From: CAWDPQ01 sp049642465
GTDB taxonomy: Bacteria > Acidobacteriota > Vicinamibacteria > Vicinamibacterales > 2-12-FULL-66-21
Assembly: GCA_049642465.1 (NCBI GenBank)
Contig: JBAROV010000135.1
Location: forward strand, 5,621-69,620
Length of the DNA: 64,000 nucleotides
Direction of reading: 5' to 3'
The notes beneath the pieces are model-generated. The model was not told where the DNA came from, did not search any database, and worked only from the letters and a program-made list of their open reading frames with translations. Below, in pieces: positions 16,553 through 23,117 of this stretch. Made by a program: the position numbers and the translations under genes. Position 1 is the stretch's first letter. Every line of letters starts with the position of its first letter.

Positions 16553-16604
16553 ATGTCTTGAAAACACTGGCCTTACCGAAAAGATCAGTCTACCACGACA
16601 GACG

Positions 16605-16675
16605 ACAACTCCCAACTCCAAACGGGCTGCTCGAGCTCGCTCCTCCGAGCCAACCCCTTGGGAGTTGGGAGTTGT
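16605..16675. terminator. Perfect 15-base inverted repeat downstream of HU (heptamer type GGGAGTT)
   Basis: ACAACTCCCAACTCC (16605-16619) and GGAGTTGGGAGTTGT (16661-16675) are exact complements around a 41-base loop that has its own GCTCG/CGAGC pairing. The arms contain tandem GGGAGTT heptamers. The position after the HU stop suggests a termination or 3'-protection element; there is no T-run. Confidence 0.55.
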
Positions 16676-16700
16676 CCGTTGGCGGGAAGTTGTCCTTCTT

Positions 16701-16973
16701 CTAGTTCAACGATTGCTTGAGGGCTTTGCCGGCACTGAAGCGAACCACGCGGCGCTTCGGGACCTTGATGGTGGCGCCCGTCTGCGGGTTCCTCGCCGTG
16801 CGCGCCTTGCGCTGGGCGGTCTTGAACGTACCGAAGCCGACGAACGTGATCGGCTGATTCTTCTTCAATGATTTCGTGATGCCTTCGATGAAGGAATCAA
16901 CAGCAGCGGCAGCATTCGACTTGGTGATGCCGGTGTCCTGCGCGATTTTCGAAATCAGATCCTGTTTGTTCAT
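16701..16973 (-). CDS. hup: HU family DNA-binding protein
   Basis: 90 residues from ATG 16973, which has GGAGG five bases upstream. MNKQDLISKIAQDTGITKSNAAAAVDSFIEGI, FVGFGTFKTAQRKARTARNPQTG and the beta-arm end IKVPKRRVVRFSAGKALK are diagnostic of HU. It is a dimeric nucleoid protein that bends DNA. The longer frame upstream of this start is leader sequence. It has its own promoter at 17051-17079. Confidence 0.97.
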   Translation of the reverse strand: MNKQDLISKIAQDTGITKSNAAAAVDSFIEGITKSLKKNQPITFVGFGTFKTAQRKARTARNPQTGATIKVPKRRVVRFSAGKALKQSLN

Positions 16974-17050
16974 GTCGCCTCCGAGGAGAGAGAGAGAGAT
17001 CGCGCGAACCCGTATCCCACAAGGCTTCACGCGTGATTGACGGCGAAGTG

Positions 17051-17079
17051 GTTATACGCTTGTGCTCCGCTGCCGTCAA
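17051..17079 (-). promoter_or_regulatory. Promoter of the HU gene
   Basis: Minus-strand TTGACG (17079-17074), a 17-base spacer and TATAAC (17056-17051). Transcription would start near 17044 and give a leader of about 70 bases. Confidence 0.75.
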
Positions 17080-17114
17080 TCAAAAGTTGCGCGAGAAATC
17101 GTCGATCGATTGCC

Positions 17115-18275
17115 CTATTTCGCGCGAACCTTGGCGAGCGCTGCGTCGAGGATCGGATCCGATGTGGGTGCAGCGGCGCCGAACTCGATGTCGGGTTCTT
17201 CGACGTGCGTGTCCGGTTGCAGACCGCGGCCGTGAAGCGGTTCACCGGCTGGCGTGAGATATTTCGCGTAGGTGAGCCACAATGCGCGGCCCTCGGGGAG
17301 GCGAACGAGTTTCTGAATGCCCGCACGTCCGAGCGTACGTTCGCCAACCAGCGTCGCGCGCGAGTTGCCGTCGAGTGCCGCGGCAAACAATTCCGCCGCG
17401 CCCGCCGTGCCCGTCGTCACCAGGAGCGTGACCGGCAAGTCGATAGTTCCGTCTCCAGGTTTCGCGGCGATGGTTTGACGCGACGCCGAGTCGCGACCCG
17501 TCGTAATTCCGAGCGTGCCGCTCTTGATGAACGCGCGAGCCGCCGCGAACCCGTTTTCCATGGGGCCTTCAGCGGTGCGCCGCACGTCGATGATGAGAGA
17601 TTTCGCTCCGGCTTTCGCGAGCTCGCCGGCCTGACGCCGAAGCTCTTCCGGCGCACCATTCCGGAAAGACGCCACGCGGAGGTAGCCAACGTCGGTCGCA
17701 ATCATTTTTGACGTCACCGCCGCGGCGGAATTCTTCTCCCGGACGAGCGAAATCTCGTGCGGTTCCGCGGCGTTTCCACGAATGACCGTCAAGGTGACCT
17801 TCGATCCAGGCTGGCCGCGGAGGAGCCGCGATCCTTCGAAGACCGACAAGTCGCGAGTGGGCTTCCCGTCAATCGCTCTCACGTAATCGCCGGTTTGCAG
17901 TCCTGCCTTGGCGGCAGACGACCCGTCCCGCGCCGCAATCACGCGGAGATAGTACTGACGCGTGAGCTCGAGGCCGACGTCACCGTCCGGCAGCGTTTCA
18001 CCAGATTCCAGCGCCCGCACTTGCTTGGGCGTGAGATAGGCGCTGTCCGGATCCAGACCGTCGGCGAGTCCGCGCATCGCGCCTTCCATGACCCTGTCAA
18101 CCTTCACCTCTTCAACGTAGTTGCTCGTCACGAGATTCAGAACCTCGTGGAACGTTCGGAGGTGCTGGAACTCCTGATCGCCGGCGAATTCCTTGCCCAT
18201 CAACCCGCCAACGAGCACGAACGCGAGGACGGGCGTGGACAGCAACAGAACCGACAGTCGTGTTTTGGTCGTCAT
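17115..18275 (-). CDS. S41 (CtpA-like) protease homologue with substituted catalytic Ser and Lys
   Basis: 386 residues from ATG 18275: a signal anchor (LSVLLLSTPVLAFVLVGGLM), a helical region with LADGLDPDSAYLTPKQ, a PDZ domain (about 95-180) and an S41 core. In active Ctp proteases the nucleophile is the central Ser of SASASE and the base is the Lys 25 residues later in GKG. Here the corresponding residues are Gly292 (TAGAAEL) and Arg317 (GERTLGRAG), at the same 25-residue spacing. The NPGG-type substrate loop is also replaced by RRTAEGP. It is probably a catalytically dead periplasmic scaffold. The EnvC-like gene is 16 bases upstream. Confidence 0.88.
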   Translation of the reverse strand: MTTKTRLSVLLLSTPVLAFVLVGGLMGKEFAGDQEFQHLRTFHEVLNLVTSNYVEEVKVDRVMEGAMRGLADGLDPDSAYLTPKQVRALESGETLPDGDVGLELTRQYYLRVIAARDGSSAAKAGLQTGDYVRAIDGKPTRDLSVFEGSRLLRGQPGSKVTLTVIRGNAAEPHEISLVREKNSAAAVTSKMIATDVGYLRVASFRNGAPEELRRQAGELAKAGAKSLIIDVRRTAEGPMENGFAAARAFIKSGTLGITTGRDSASRQTIAAKPGDGTIDLPVTLLVTTGTAGAAELFAAALDGNSRATLVGERTLGRAGIQKLVRLPEGRALWLTYAKYLTPAGEPLHGRGLQPDTHVEEPDIEFGAAAPTSDPILDAALAKVRAK

Positions 18276-18291
18276 GGCTGGATGAGCGGCG

Positions 18292-19482
18292 TCAGCGCGG
18301 CCTTTTAAGCCATTGTAAGGGATCGACGGCGGTGCCGTCGATGCGAAGCTCGAAATACAGCGCGGGTGCGCCCGCCGGATTTCGTCCCGATGTTCCCACC
18401 GGGCCCTGGGCATCAAGCCGCTGCCCTGTCGCCACCTCAACCGAGTCGAGATGCCCGTAAAGCGAGTAGGACCGGTCACCGTGATCGACGATGACGAGGT
18501 TGCCGTAGCCAGTGAAGGGGCCCGCAAACGCCACGATTCCTTCGTGAACCACGCGGACGGTCTGTCCCTCTGCCGCCGACATTTCGATGCCGTTGCGGAC
18601 GATCGCCGTCCCGAACCGGCTGCTCGGCTGCTTGCCAAAGCGGCGCGTGACCGTTCCGATGGCTGGCCAGAGAAGGGCTCCCTGAAAGGGGCGGATGGGT
18701 AATGAGAGAGCGGCGGGGGCGAGCGCGTCGGGGAGTTGACCGACCGACGACTGCAGGCGTTGCTGGGCGGCTTCGAGCTCGCCGGCGAGCTGAGCGTTGA
18801 GATCGCGGCGGTGATCGATCGATTCGACAAGCGCGTTTCGTGACGCGACGGCGCGATCGAGGGCCGCTCGCGCCTTGCGGGCCTGGTCGCGCAGGCCAGC
18901 TAACTCTCGCGAGCGGGCCTGGAGTGCCGTCTGCTCGCTCGCGAGCGCGTCGAGCGTCTGCTGATGCTGCAGCACGCGCAGCTTGTCGAGGCTCGTCATG
19001 GCCGACGCCGTCCGATACGCGCGTCCCATCGATCGCAAATCGTCCACATCGAGCAGGAGACGCCAGTACCCTGCGCTGCCAAGTTTGTAGAGCTGCACCA
19101 GCCGCGCTTCAACGTCGGGCCGCTGTTCGTCAGCCTTCTGCCTCAGCTCGTTGAGACGTTTCGCCGTGGCCGACAGTTTCCGTTCGACGTCCGCCGCTTC
19201 ACGTTCGTGCTTTACCAGCTCTTCGACTTTCAGTTGGCGATCGACTTCCAGTTTGCGCAATTCCACGAGCAACGTCCGCTCTCGCGCGGCAAGTTCGTCC
19301 GATTCGCGTTGCAGCGCGCGAATGCGGTCCGTCGCACGCTTTGCCGGGTCAACCGGGCGAGGCGATGAGGGGGTGCTCTGCGCGAAGGCGAACGAGGTGA
19401 GCACCAGCGCCACGCCCGCCGTGGCCGTCGCGAGACGAGTGGGGAATCGCACCGACAGTCCGCTAAAACAACGCCTTGCCAT
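18292..19482 (-). CDS. EnvC-like murein hydrolase activator (degenerate LytM/M23 domain)
   Basis: 396 residues: signal peptide (TATAGVALVLTSFAFAQ), a long coiled coil (about 48-255), then a C-terminal LytM domain. Zinc ligands of active M23 peptidases are replaced: the first HxGxD-type motif reads RNGIEM and the last HFE-type motif reads YFELR, while YGHL is retained. E. coli EnvC is likewise degenerate and works by activating cell-wall amidases at the septum, so the same role is likely. Its start overlaps the upstream phosphodiesterase gene by 20 bases, and the pseudo-Ctp gene follows. Confidence 0.9.
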   Translation of the reverse strand: MARRCFSGLSVRFPTRLATATAGVALVLTSFAFAQSTPSSPRPVDPAKRATDRIRALQRESDELAARERTLLVELRKLEVDRQLKVEELVKHEREAADVERKLSATAKRLNELRQKADEQRPDVEARLVQLYKLGSAGYWRLLLDVDDLRSMGRAYRTASAMTSLDKLRVLQHQQTLDALASEQTALQARSRELAGLRDQARKARAALDRAVASRNALVESIDHRRDLNAQLAGELEAAQQRLQSSVGQLPDALAPAALSLPIRPFQGALLWPAIGTVTRRFGKQPSSRFGTAIVRNGIEMSAAEGQTVRVVHEGIVAFAGPFTGYGNLVIVDHGDRSYSLYGHLDSVEVATGQRLDAQGPVGTSGRNPAGAPALYFELRIDGTAVDPLQWLKRPR

Positions 19483-21529
19483 CGATGTCTCCCGGGATTG
19501 GAACGCCGAAGTACTTGAGCACCGTCGGCGCGATATCCATGATCGACGGCGTCTCAGCGGACGATCGACGGTTTGTGATCAGCACGCCGGCTGTGGTGGC
19601 AAAGTCGTACCCGCCGTGGTCGGCGCTCCACTTCTTCATGTTCGCGTAGACGATGCCAGGCGGGGAGCCGCCGAGCGTGGTCTGCCAAGAGACGCGATAC
19701 CCCTCCTCCATGCCGACCTGAAGCTCGGAGGCGTTGGCGAGAAACTCGCCGGAATAGATGTCGTCGCGCTTGTAGACGGCCCGGATGATCGGCGACCCAT
19801 CGTCGGGATCCGTCATGGTGAGAAGGCGAGCGCCCAATTCATCCGCGAGTTGTCGGGCTTCGGCTCCGGGACTGACGATGCCTTTCGATTCGCGGCCGCG
19901 CAGGTTGAAATAGATCTGCCCGATACCCATCGCGTATGCACGCGTGCGGCTCCAGTCCACGTTCTCCCAGAACTCTCCGCCGCCAAAGAGGTCGTCCAGC
20001 TTCTTTTCGCCGGGCTGCTGGCCGTGGAGCACCATGTATCCCTGCTGCACGAGCCAGGTATTGAGGTTGACGGCCTTGCGCCACGAATGGAATCCATGGT
20101 CCGAGACGATGAGTACCGGGGTGCCAGGATCGATGCGCTTCAGCACCTCGCCGACAAAATCGTCCGCCCGACGGTAGACGCGCAGAATCGAGTCGCCGAA
20201 TTGTGCGGCCAGTGCCGCGTCGTACATCGGGTGCTTCGGGTCGATGAGGCGCCACATCATGTGCTGCACGCGATCCGTCGATTCGATGACGCCCACGAGG
20301 ACGTCCCAGTCCCGAGCGTCGATGCGATTCAGGATCACCTGCGCGCGGTCGTCGAACGCCCGGTACAGGTCCTCCATGAACGTCCGTTCGTCCATCCGGC
20401 CTTCATTGAGCGGCCACGTCGCTTCGGCCCAGCCGAGCGTGCGGTAGTAACCCACGCGCTCAAACAAATCTCCCGCAAACGAGTCCGGGTACGACATCGG
20501 CGCCGGCGGATTGTCCGGCTTCCAGTTCACCGGCGACACGTAAAGCTGCAGTTCGTTGTCGGCATTCATCAGCAGCATCTGCGCCATGCCGTGGACCCGG
20601 ACCAGAAAGTTGATGCGAAACTCCAGATCGATCCAGCGGCTCCATTTGCCGGGTTCGAGCAGCAGCGATTCACCCGCGACTTCGACCGTAGCCGTCCTGG
20701 GCGTCCGGTTCCACCGGATCGTCATGGGCAGACGGACGTCTTCCTGCGGTTCGAGTTCGGCAATCGCGCGTTTGTCTTCTTCACTGAGCGTCGACCCCTT
20801 CTTGCGGATCGCCTGAATCTTGCTCCTGACAATCGGGTTGGGCGGTCCGACCAGCTCGGTGCGAGCCACGTTGGGTTCCTGCGGATCCATCAAGAGCCGT
20901 TTGAGAATGCCGCCAAACTCGGTATTCCCCTCTTCGTATCGGCTCAAGTCGGTCGCAAAGTAATAGAACGTCCCCATCGTTCCCCGTATGTCCGGGAGGG
21001 GGAGCCCCGAGAGTAGTTCGCCATTCGGCACCTGCTCCGGCGGAAAGGTGACCGGGACGGTCAAGATGCTCGAGCGCACGCCGGCGCGGCCGGCTGTCAC
21101 CCAGAAGGATGTCGCGCCGCGTGTGGACTCCAGCCGGGGCTTCGCAATCGGCACGTAGTTGAAGAGGAACTTTGCAGGCTCACGGCGAACCATGCCGAGA
21201 TCCGGCAGGTAGGTGGACGTGTCGCGGACGAGAAAATCGTAGATGTTGTGTTTTCCCGGATTGACGCCCGTGGCAAATGAGGCCCACGCCGTTGGCGATT
21301 CAGCCGAGTGCGTGGTGCTGAGCGGATAGAGTCCTCCCTGTTCGGCGAGGCGCCGCAGGTTCGGCAGTTTCCCTTCCTTTATCCATTGGGCGACCAGGTC
21401 CGGATCCATCCCGTCGAAACCAAGCACGACCATCTTCTGCCAGTACGTGCTCGTGCGGCGCGACGTGCAGGAGACGGTGCTCCACACGATGCAGATCGCA
21501 ATGATCAGCGAGACGAATCGGAGGTTCAT
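19463..21529 (-). CDS. Alkaline-phosphatase-superfamily phosphodiesterase, probable lipoprotein
   Basis: 688 residues from ATG 21529. A signal sequence ends at WSTVSC, a plausible but imperfect lipobox. The type I phosphodiesterase/nucleotide pyrophosphatase fold is shown by VVLGFDGMDPDLV (first metal Asp), SAESPTAWASFATGVNPGKHNIYDF (nucleophile region), VLIVSDHGFHS and HGGYDFATTAGVLI (metal ligands), and SIMDIAPTVLKYFGVPIPGDIDG at the end. Proteins of this type hydrolyse phosphodiesters or transfer phosphoglycerol in the periplasm; the substrate is unknown. It heads the EnvC/pseudo-Ctp operon and is divergent from ruvX. The start was chosen at the signal sequence rather than 13 codons upstream. 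Confidence 0.88.
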   Translation of the reverse strand: MNLRFVSLIIAICIVWSTVSCTSRRTSTYWQKMVVLGFDGMDPDLVAQWIKEGKLPNLRRLAEQGGLYPLSTTHSAESPTAWASFATGVNPGKHNIYDFLVRDTSTYLPDLGMVRREPAKFLFNYVPIAKPRLESTRGATSFWVTAGRAGVRSSILTVPVTFPPEQVPNGELLSGLPLPDIRGTMGTFYYFATDLSRYEEGNTEFGGILKRLLMDPQEPNVARTELVGPPNPIVRSKIQAIRKKGSTLSEEDKRAIAELEPQEDVRLPMTIRWNRTPRTATVEVAGESLLLEPGKWSRWIDLEFRINFLVRVHGMAQMLLMNADNELQLYVSPVNWKPDNPPAPMSYPDSFAGDLFERVGYYRTLGWAEATWPLNEGRMDERTFMEDLYRAFDDRAQVILNRIDARDWDVLVGVIESTDRVQHMMWRLIDPKHPMYDAALAAQFGDSILRVYRRADDFVGEVLKRIDPGTPVLIVSDHGFHSWRKAVNLNTWLVQQGYMVLHGQQPGEKKLDDLFGGGEFWENVDWSRTRAYAMGIGQIYFNLRGRESKGIVSPGAEARQLADELGARLLTMTDPDDGSPIIRAVYKRDDIYSGEFLANASELQVGMEEGYRVSWQTTLGGSPPGIVYANMKKWSADHGGYDFATTAGVLITNRRSSAETPSIMDIAPTVLKYFGVPIPGDIDGKALF

Positions 21530-21539
21530 GGAAGGGTCG

Positions 21540-21558
21540 ATTATACGACTACGATAAT
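21540..21558. promoter_or_regulatory. Divergent -10 boxes between the phosphodiesterase gene and ruvX
   Basis: Minus strand: TATAAT (21545-21540) ten bases before ATG 21529. Plus strand: GATAAT (21553-21558) eight bases before ATG 21567. Only 37 bases separate the start codons and there is no Shine-Dalgarno for either, so both transcripts may be nearly leaderless. The -35 regions are poor. Confidence 0.5.
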
Positions 21559-21566
21559 GTCTGAGC

Positions 21567-22019
21567 ATGCGCGCCCTCGGGGTCGATTACGGGCACCGGC
21601 GGATCGGACTGGCGTTGTCGGACCCAACGGGTCTGCTTGCCCGGCCGTGGAAGACCATGACGCGGATTGGAAACATTGAACAGGTTGCCCGAGCGCTGGC
21701 GGCCGAGGTGTCTGCGCTGCGCGCCGAAGCTGACGGGCTAGCGGCTGTGGTTCTGGGATGGCCGAAGCGATTGAGCGGCGCCGCACACGAACAGACGCAC
21801 GCCGTCGAAACGCTCGCCGATCATCTGCGGCGGCAGGTCGATCTGCCCGTGGTGCTGCAGGACGAACGTCTCTCGACGCGCGAGGCAGAGTCAGTCCTGG
21901 CCGCGCGTGAACCGGACTGGCGAAAACGGAAACCCTTACTCGACGCGATGGCTGCCGCCGTCATCCTGCAGGATTACCTGGACGGCCTGCCTCGCGCAAC
22001 AAAGGACGTTGATTCGTGA
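21567..22019 (+). CDS. ruvX: RuvX/YqgF family pre-16S rRNA nuclease or Holliday junction resolvase
   Basis: 150 residues. MRALGVDYGHRRIGLALSDPTGLLARP carries the first catalytic Asp of the RNase H-like fold, VVLGWPKRLSG the central motif, VVLQDERLSTREAES the Glu/Arg motif, and LDAMAAAVILQDYLD the last Asp. Family members process 16S rRNA 5' ends (YqgF) or have been proposed as resolvases. It overlaps mltG by four bases, a common pairing. Confidence 0.95.
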   Translation: MRALGVDYGHRRIGLALSDPTGLLARPWKTMTRIGNIEQVARALAAEVSALRAEADGLAAVVLGWPKRLSGAAHEQTHAVETLADHLRRQVDLPVVLQDERLSTREAESVLAAREPDWRKRKPLLDAMAAAVILQDYLDGLPRATKDVDS

Positions 22020-23032
22020 AACGCGTGTTGCTCGCGCTCGTGATATTGGTCGGCCTCGCGCTCGCCGCCGGCTCGTTCCTCATCATTCGCGGCGCCGAAT
22101 ACCCATACAAGGGGTACGAAGGGACGGAGCAGTTCGTGGAGGTTCCAGCCGGAGCAGCCCCCAACACGATCGGGCGGCGCCTGGCGGCGGCCGGGGTCGT
22201 ACGGGACCTCGCGACGTTCCGGTATGCGCTCGCGCGCAGCGGTCAGGCCCGACGTCTGAAGGCGGGGGAGTACCGATTCGATCGGCCGATGAAGCCCGCT
22301 GAAGTCATCGACATGATCGCACGTGGCGCGGTCTACCTTCGTTCGATTACCTTCCGGGAAGGACTCAGCATCAAGCAGATGGGTGCGCAATACGAACAGG
22401 CAGGATTCGGGCCGGCTTCGGACTTGGTCAAGGCGGCGACGAACGTCACGCTCATTGCCGACCTGGATCCCGATGCTCGTGACCTCGAAGGCTATCTCTT
22501 TCCGGATACCTATGCCTTACCGCGTCGAGCCACAGCCGCGGAACTCGTCGATCGGATGGTCGCCAACTTTCGATCTGTGGTCACGACAGACCTCATCGCT
22601 CGCGCCAGTGCCCGGGGACTCAGCGTGCGAGAACTCGTGACGCTGGCGTCGATCGTTGAAAAGGAAACCGGGAAACCCGAAGAGCGGCCACTCGTCGCGG
22701 CGGTGTATTCCAACCGGCTGCGGATTGGCATGGGGCTGCAGTGCGATCCAACCGTCATCTACGCGCTCGAACGGGCGGGACGATACACGGGCAATCTGAC
22801 GCGCGAAGATCTTCGTTTCGATTCGCCGTACAACACATATCGCTACGCCGGTCTGCCGCCGGGCCCGATTGCGGCACCGGGCCGGGCGTCGCTCGAAGCG
22901 ACCGTCGTCCCCGCTGAGGTTCCATACATCTATTTCGTCAGTCGCAACGATGGTTCCCACGCCTTCGCGGCCACCCTCGACGAGCACAATCGGAACGTCT
23001 TCGAATACCAGGTGAAGCCGTTTCGGCGGTGA
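22016..23032 (+). CDS. mltG: Endolytic murein transglycosylase MltG
   Basis: 338 residues from GTG 22016, overlapping the ruvX stop. An N-terminal transmembrane helix (VLLALVILVGLALAAGSFLII) is followed by the YceG domain: EVPAGAAPNTIGRRLAAAGVVRD (LysM-like part), LEGYLFPDTYALPR and LVTLASIVEKETGKPEERPLVAAVYSNRLRIGMGLQCDPTVIYAL, including the conserved catalytic Glu in EKETG. It cleaves nascent glycan strands in the periplasm. A short heptamer array follows the stop. Confidence 0.96.
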   Translation: MKRVLLALVILVGLALAAGSFLIIRGAEYPYKGYEGTEQFVEVPAGAAPNTIGRRLAAAGVVRDLATFRYALARSGQARRLKAGEYRFDRPMKPAEVIDMIARGAVYLRSITFREGLSIKQMGAQYEQAGFGPASDLVKAATNVTLIADLDPDARDLEGYLFPDTYALPRRATAAELVDRMVANFRSVVTTDLIARASARGLSVRELVTLASIVEKETGKPEERPLVAAVYSNRLRIGMGLQCDPTVIYALERAGRYTGNLTREDLRFDSPYNTYRYAGLPPGPIAAPGRASLEATVVPAEVPYIYFVSRNDGSHAFAATLDEHNRNVFEYQVKPFRR

Positions 23033-23070
23033 GACTAGCGACTACCGACTAGCGACTAGCGACCAGCGAC
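23033..23070. repeat. Heptamer array GACTAGC (five units plus partial)
   Basis: GACTAGC, GACTACC, GACTAGC, GACTAGC, GACCAGC, GAC in direct tandem directly after the mltG stop. It is the reverse-complement type of the GTCGCTA units at 2927. The adjacent palindrome at 23072 is a separate sequence. Confidence 0.8.
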
Positions 23071-23071
23071 T

Positions 23072-23090
23072 TTACTACCCGTGGTAGTAA
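23072..23090. promoter_or_regulatory. Perfect palindrome TTACTACC-CGT-GGTAGTAA, candidate operator of the TonB receptor
   Basis: Eight-base arms (23072-23079 and 23083-23090) separated by three bases. It covers the place expected for the -35 box if TACAGT at 23105-23110 is the -10 box. The TACTAC...GTAGTA form is of the kind bound by dimeric winged-helix repressors; a BlaI/MecI-type regulator is one guess. A second inverted repeat, CGCGCGA (23094-23100) and TCGCGCG (23110-23116), covers the start region. Confidence 0.55.
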
Positions 23091-23117
23091 CAGCGCGCGA
23101 TTGGTACAGTCGCGCGG

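Noticed and set aside
19151..21016. Very long open frame on the plus strand opposite the EnvC-like and phosphodiesterase genes.
   Set aside because: It lies entirely antisense to two genes with clear motifs and encodes an Arg/His/Val-rich sequence without domain features: a high-GC shadow.
23072..23090. Fur box for the heme-type receptor.
   Set aside because: The palindrome lacks the GATAAT-type AT-rich Fur pattern; a GC-containing TACTACC/GGTAGTA site points to another regulator.
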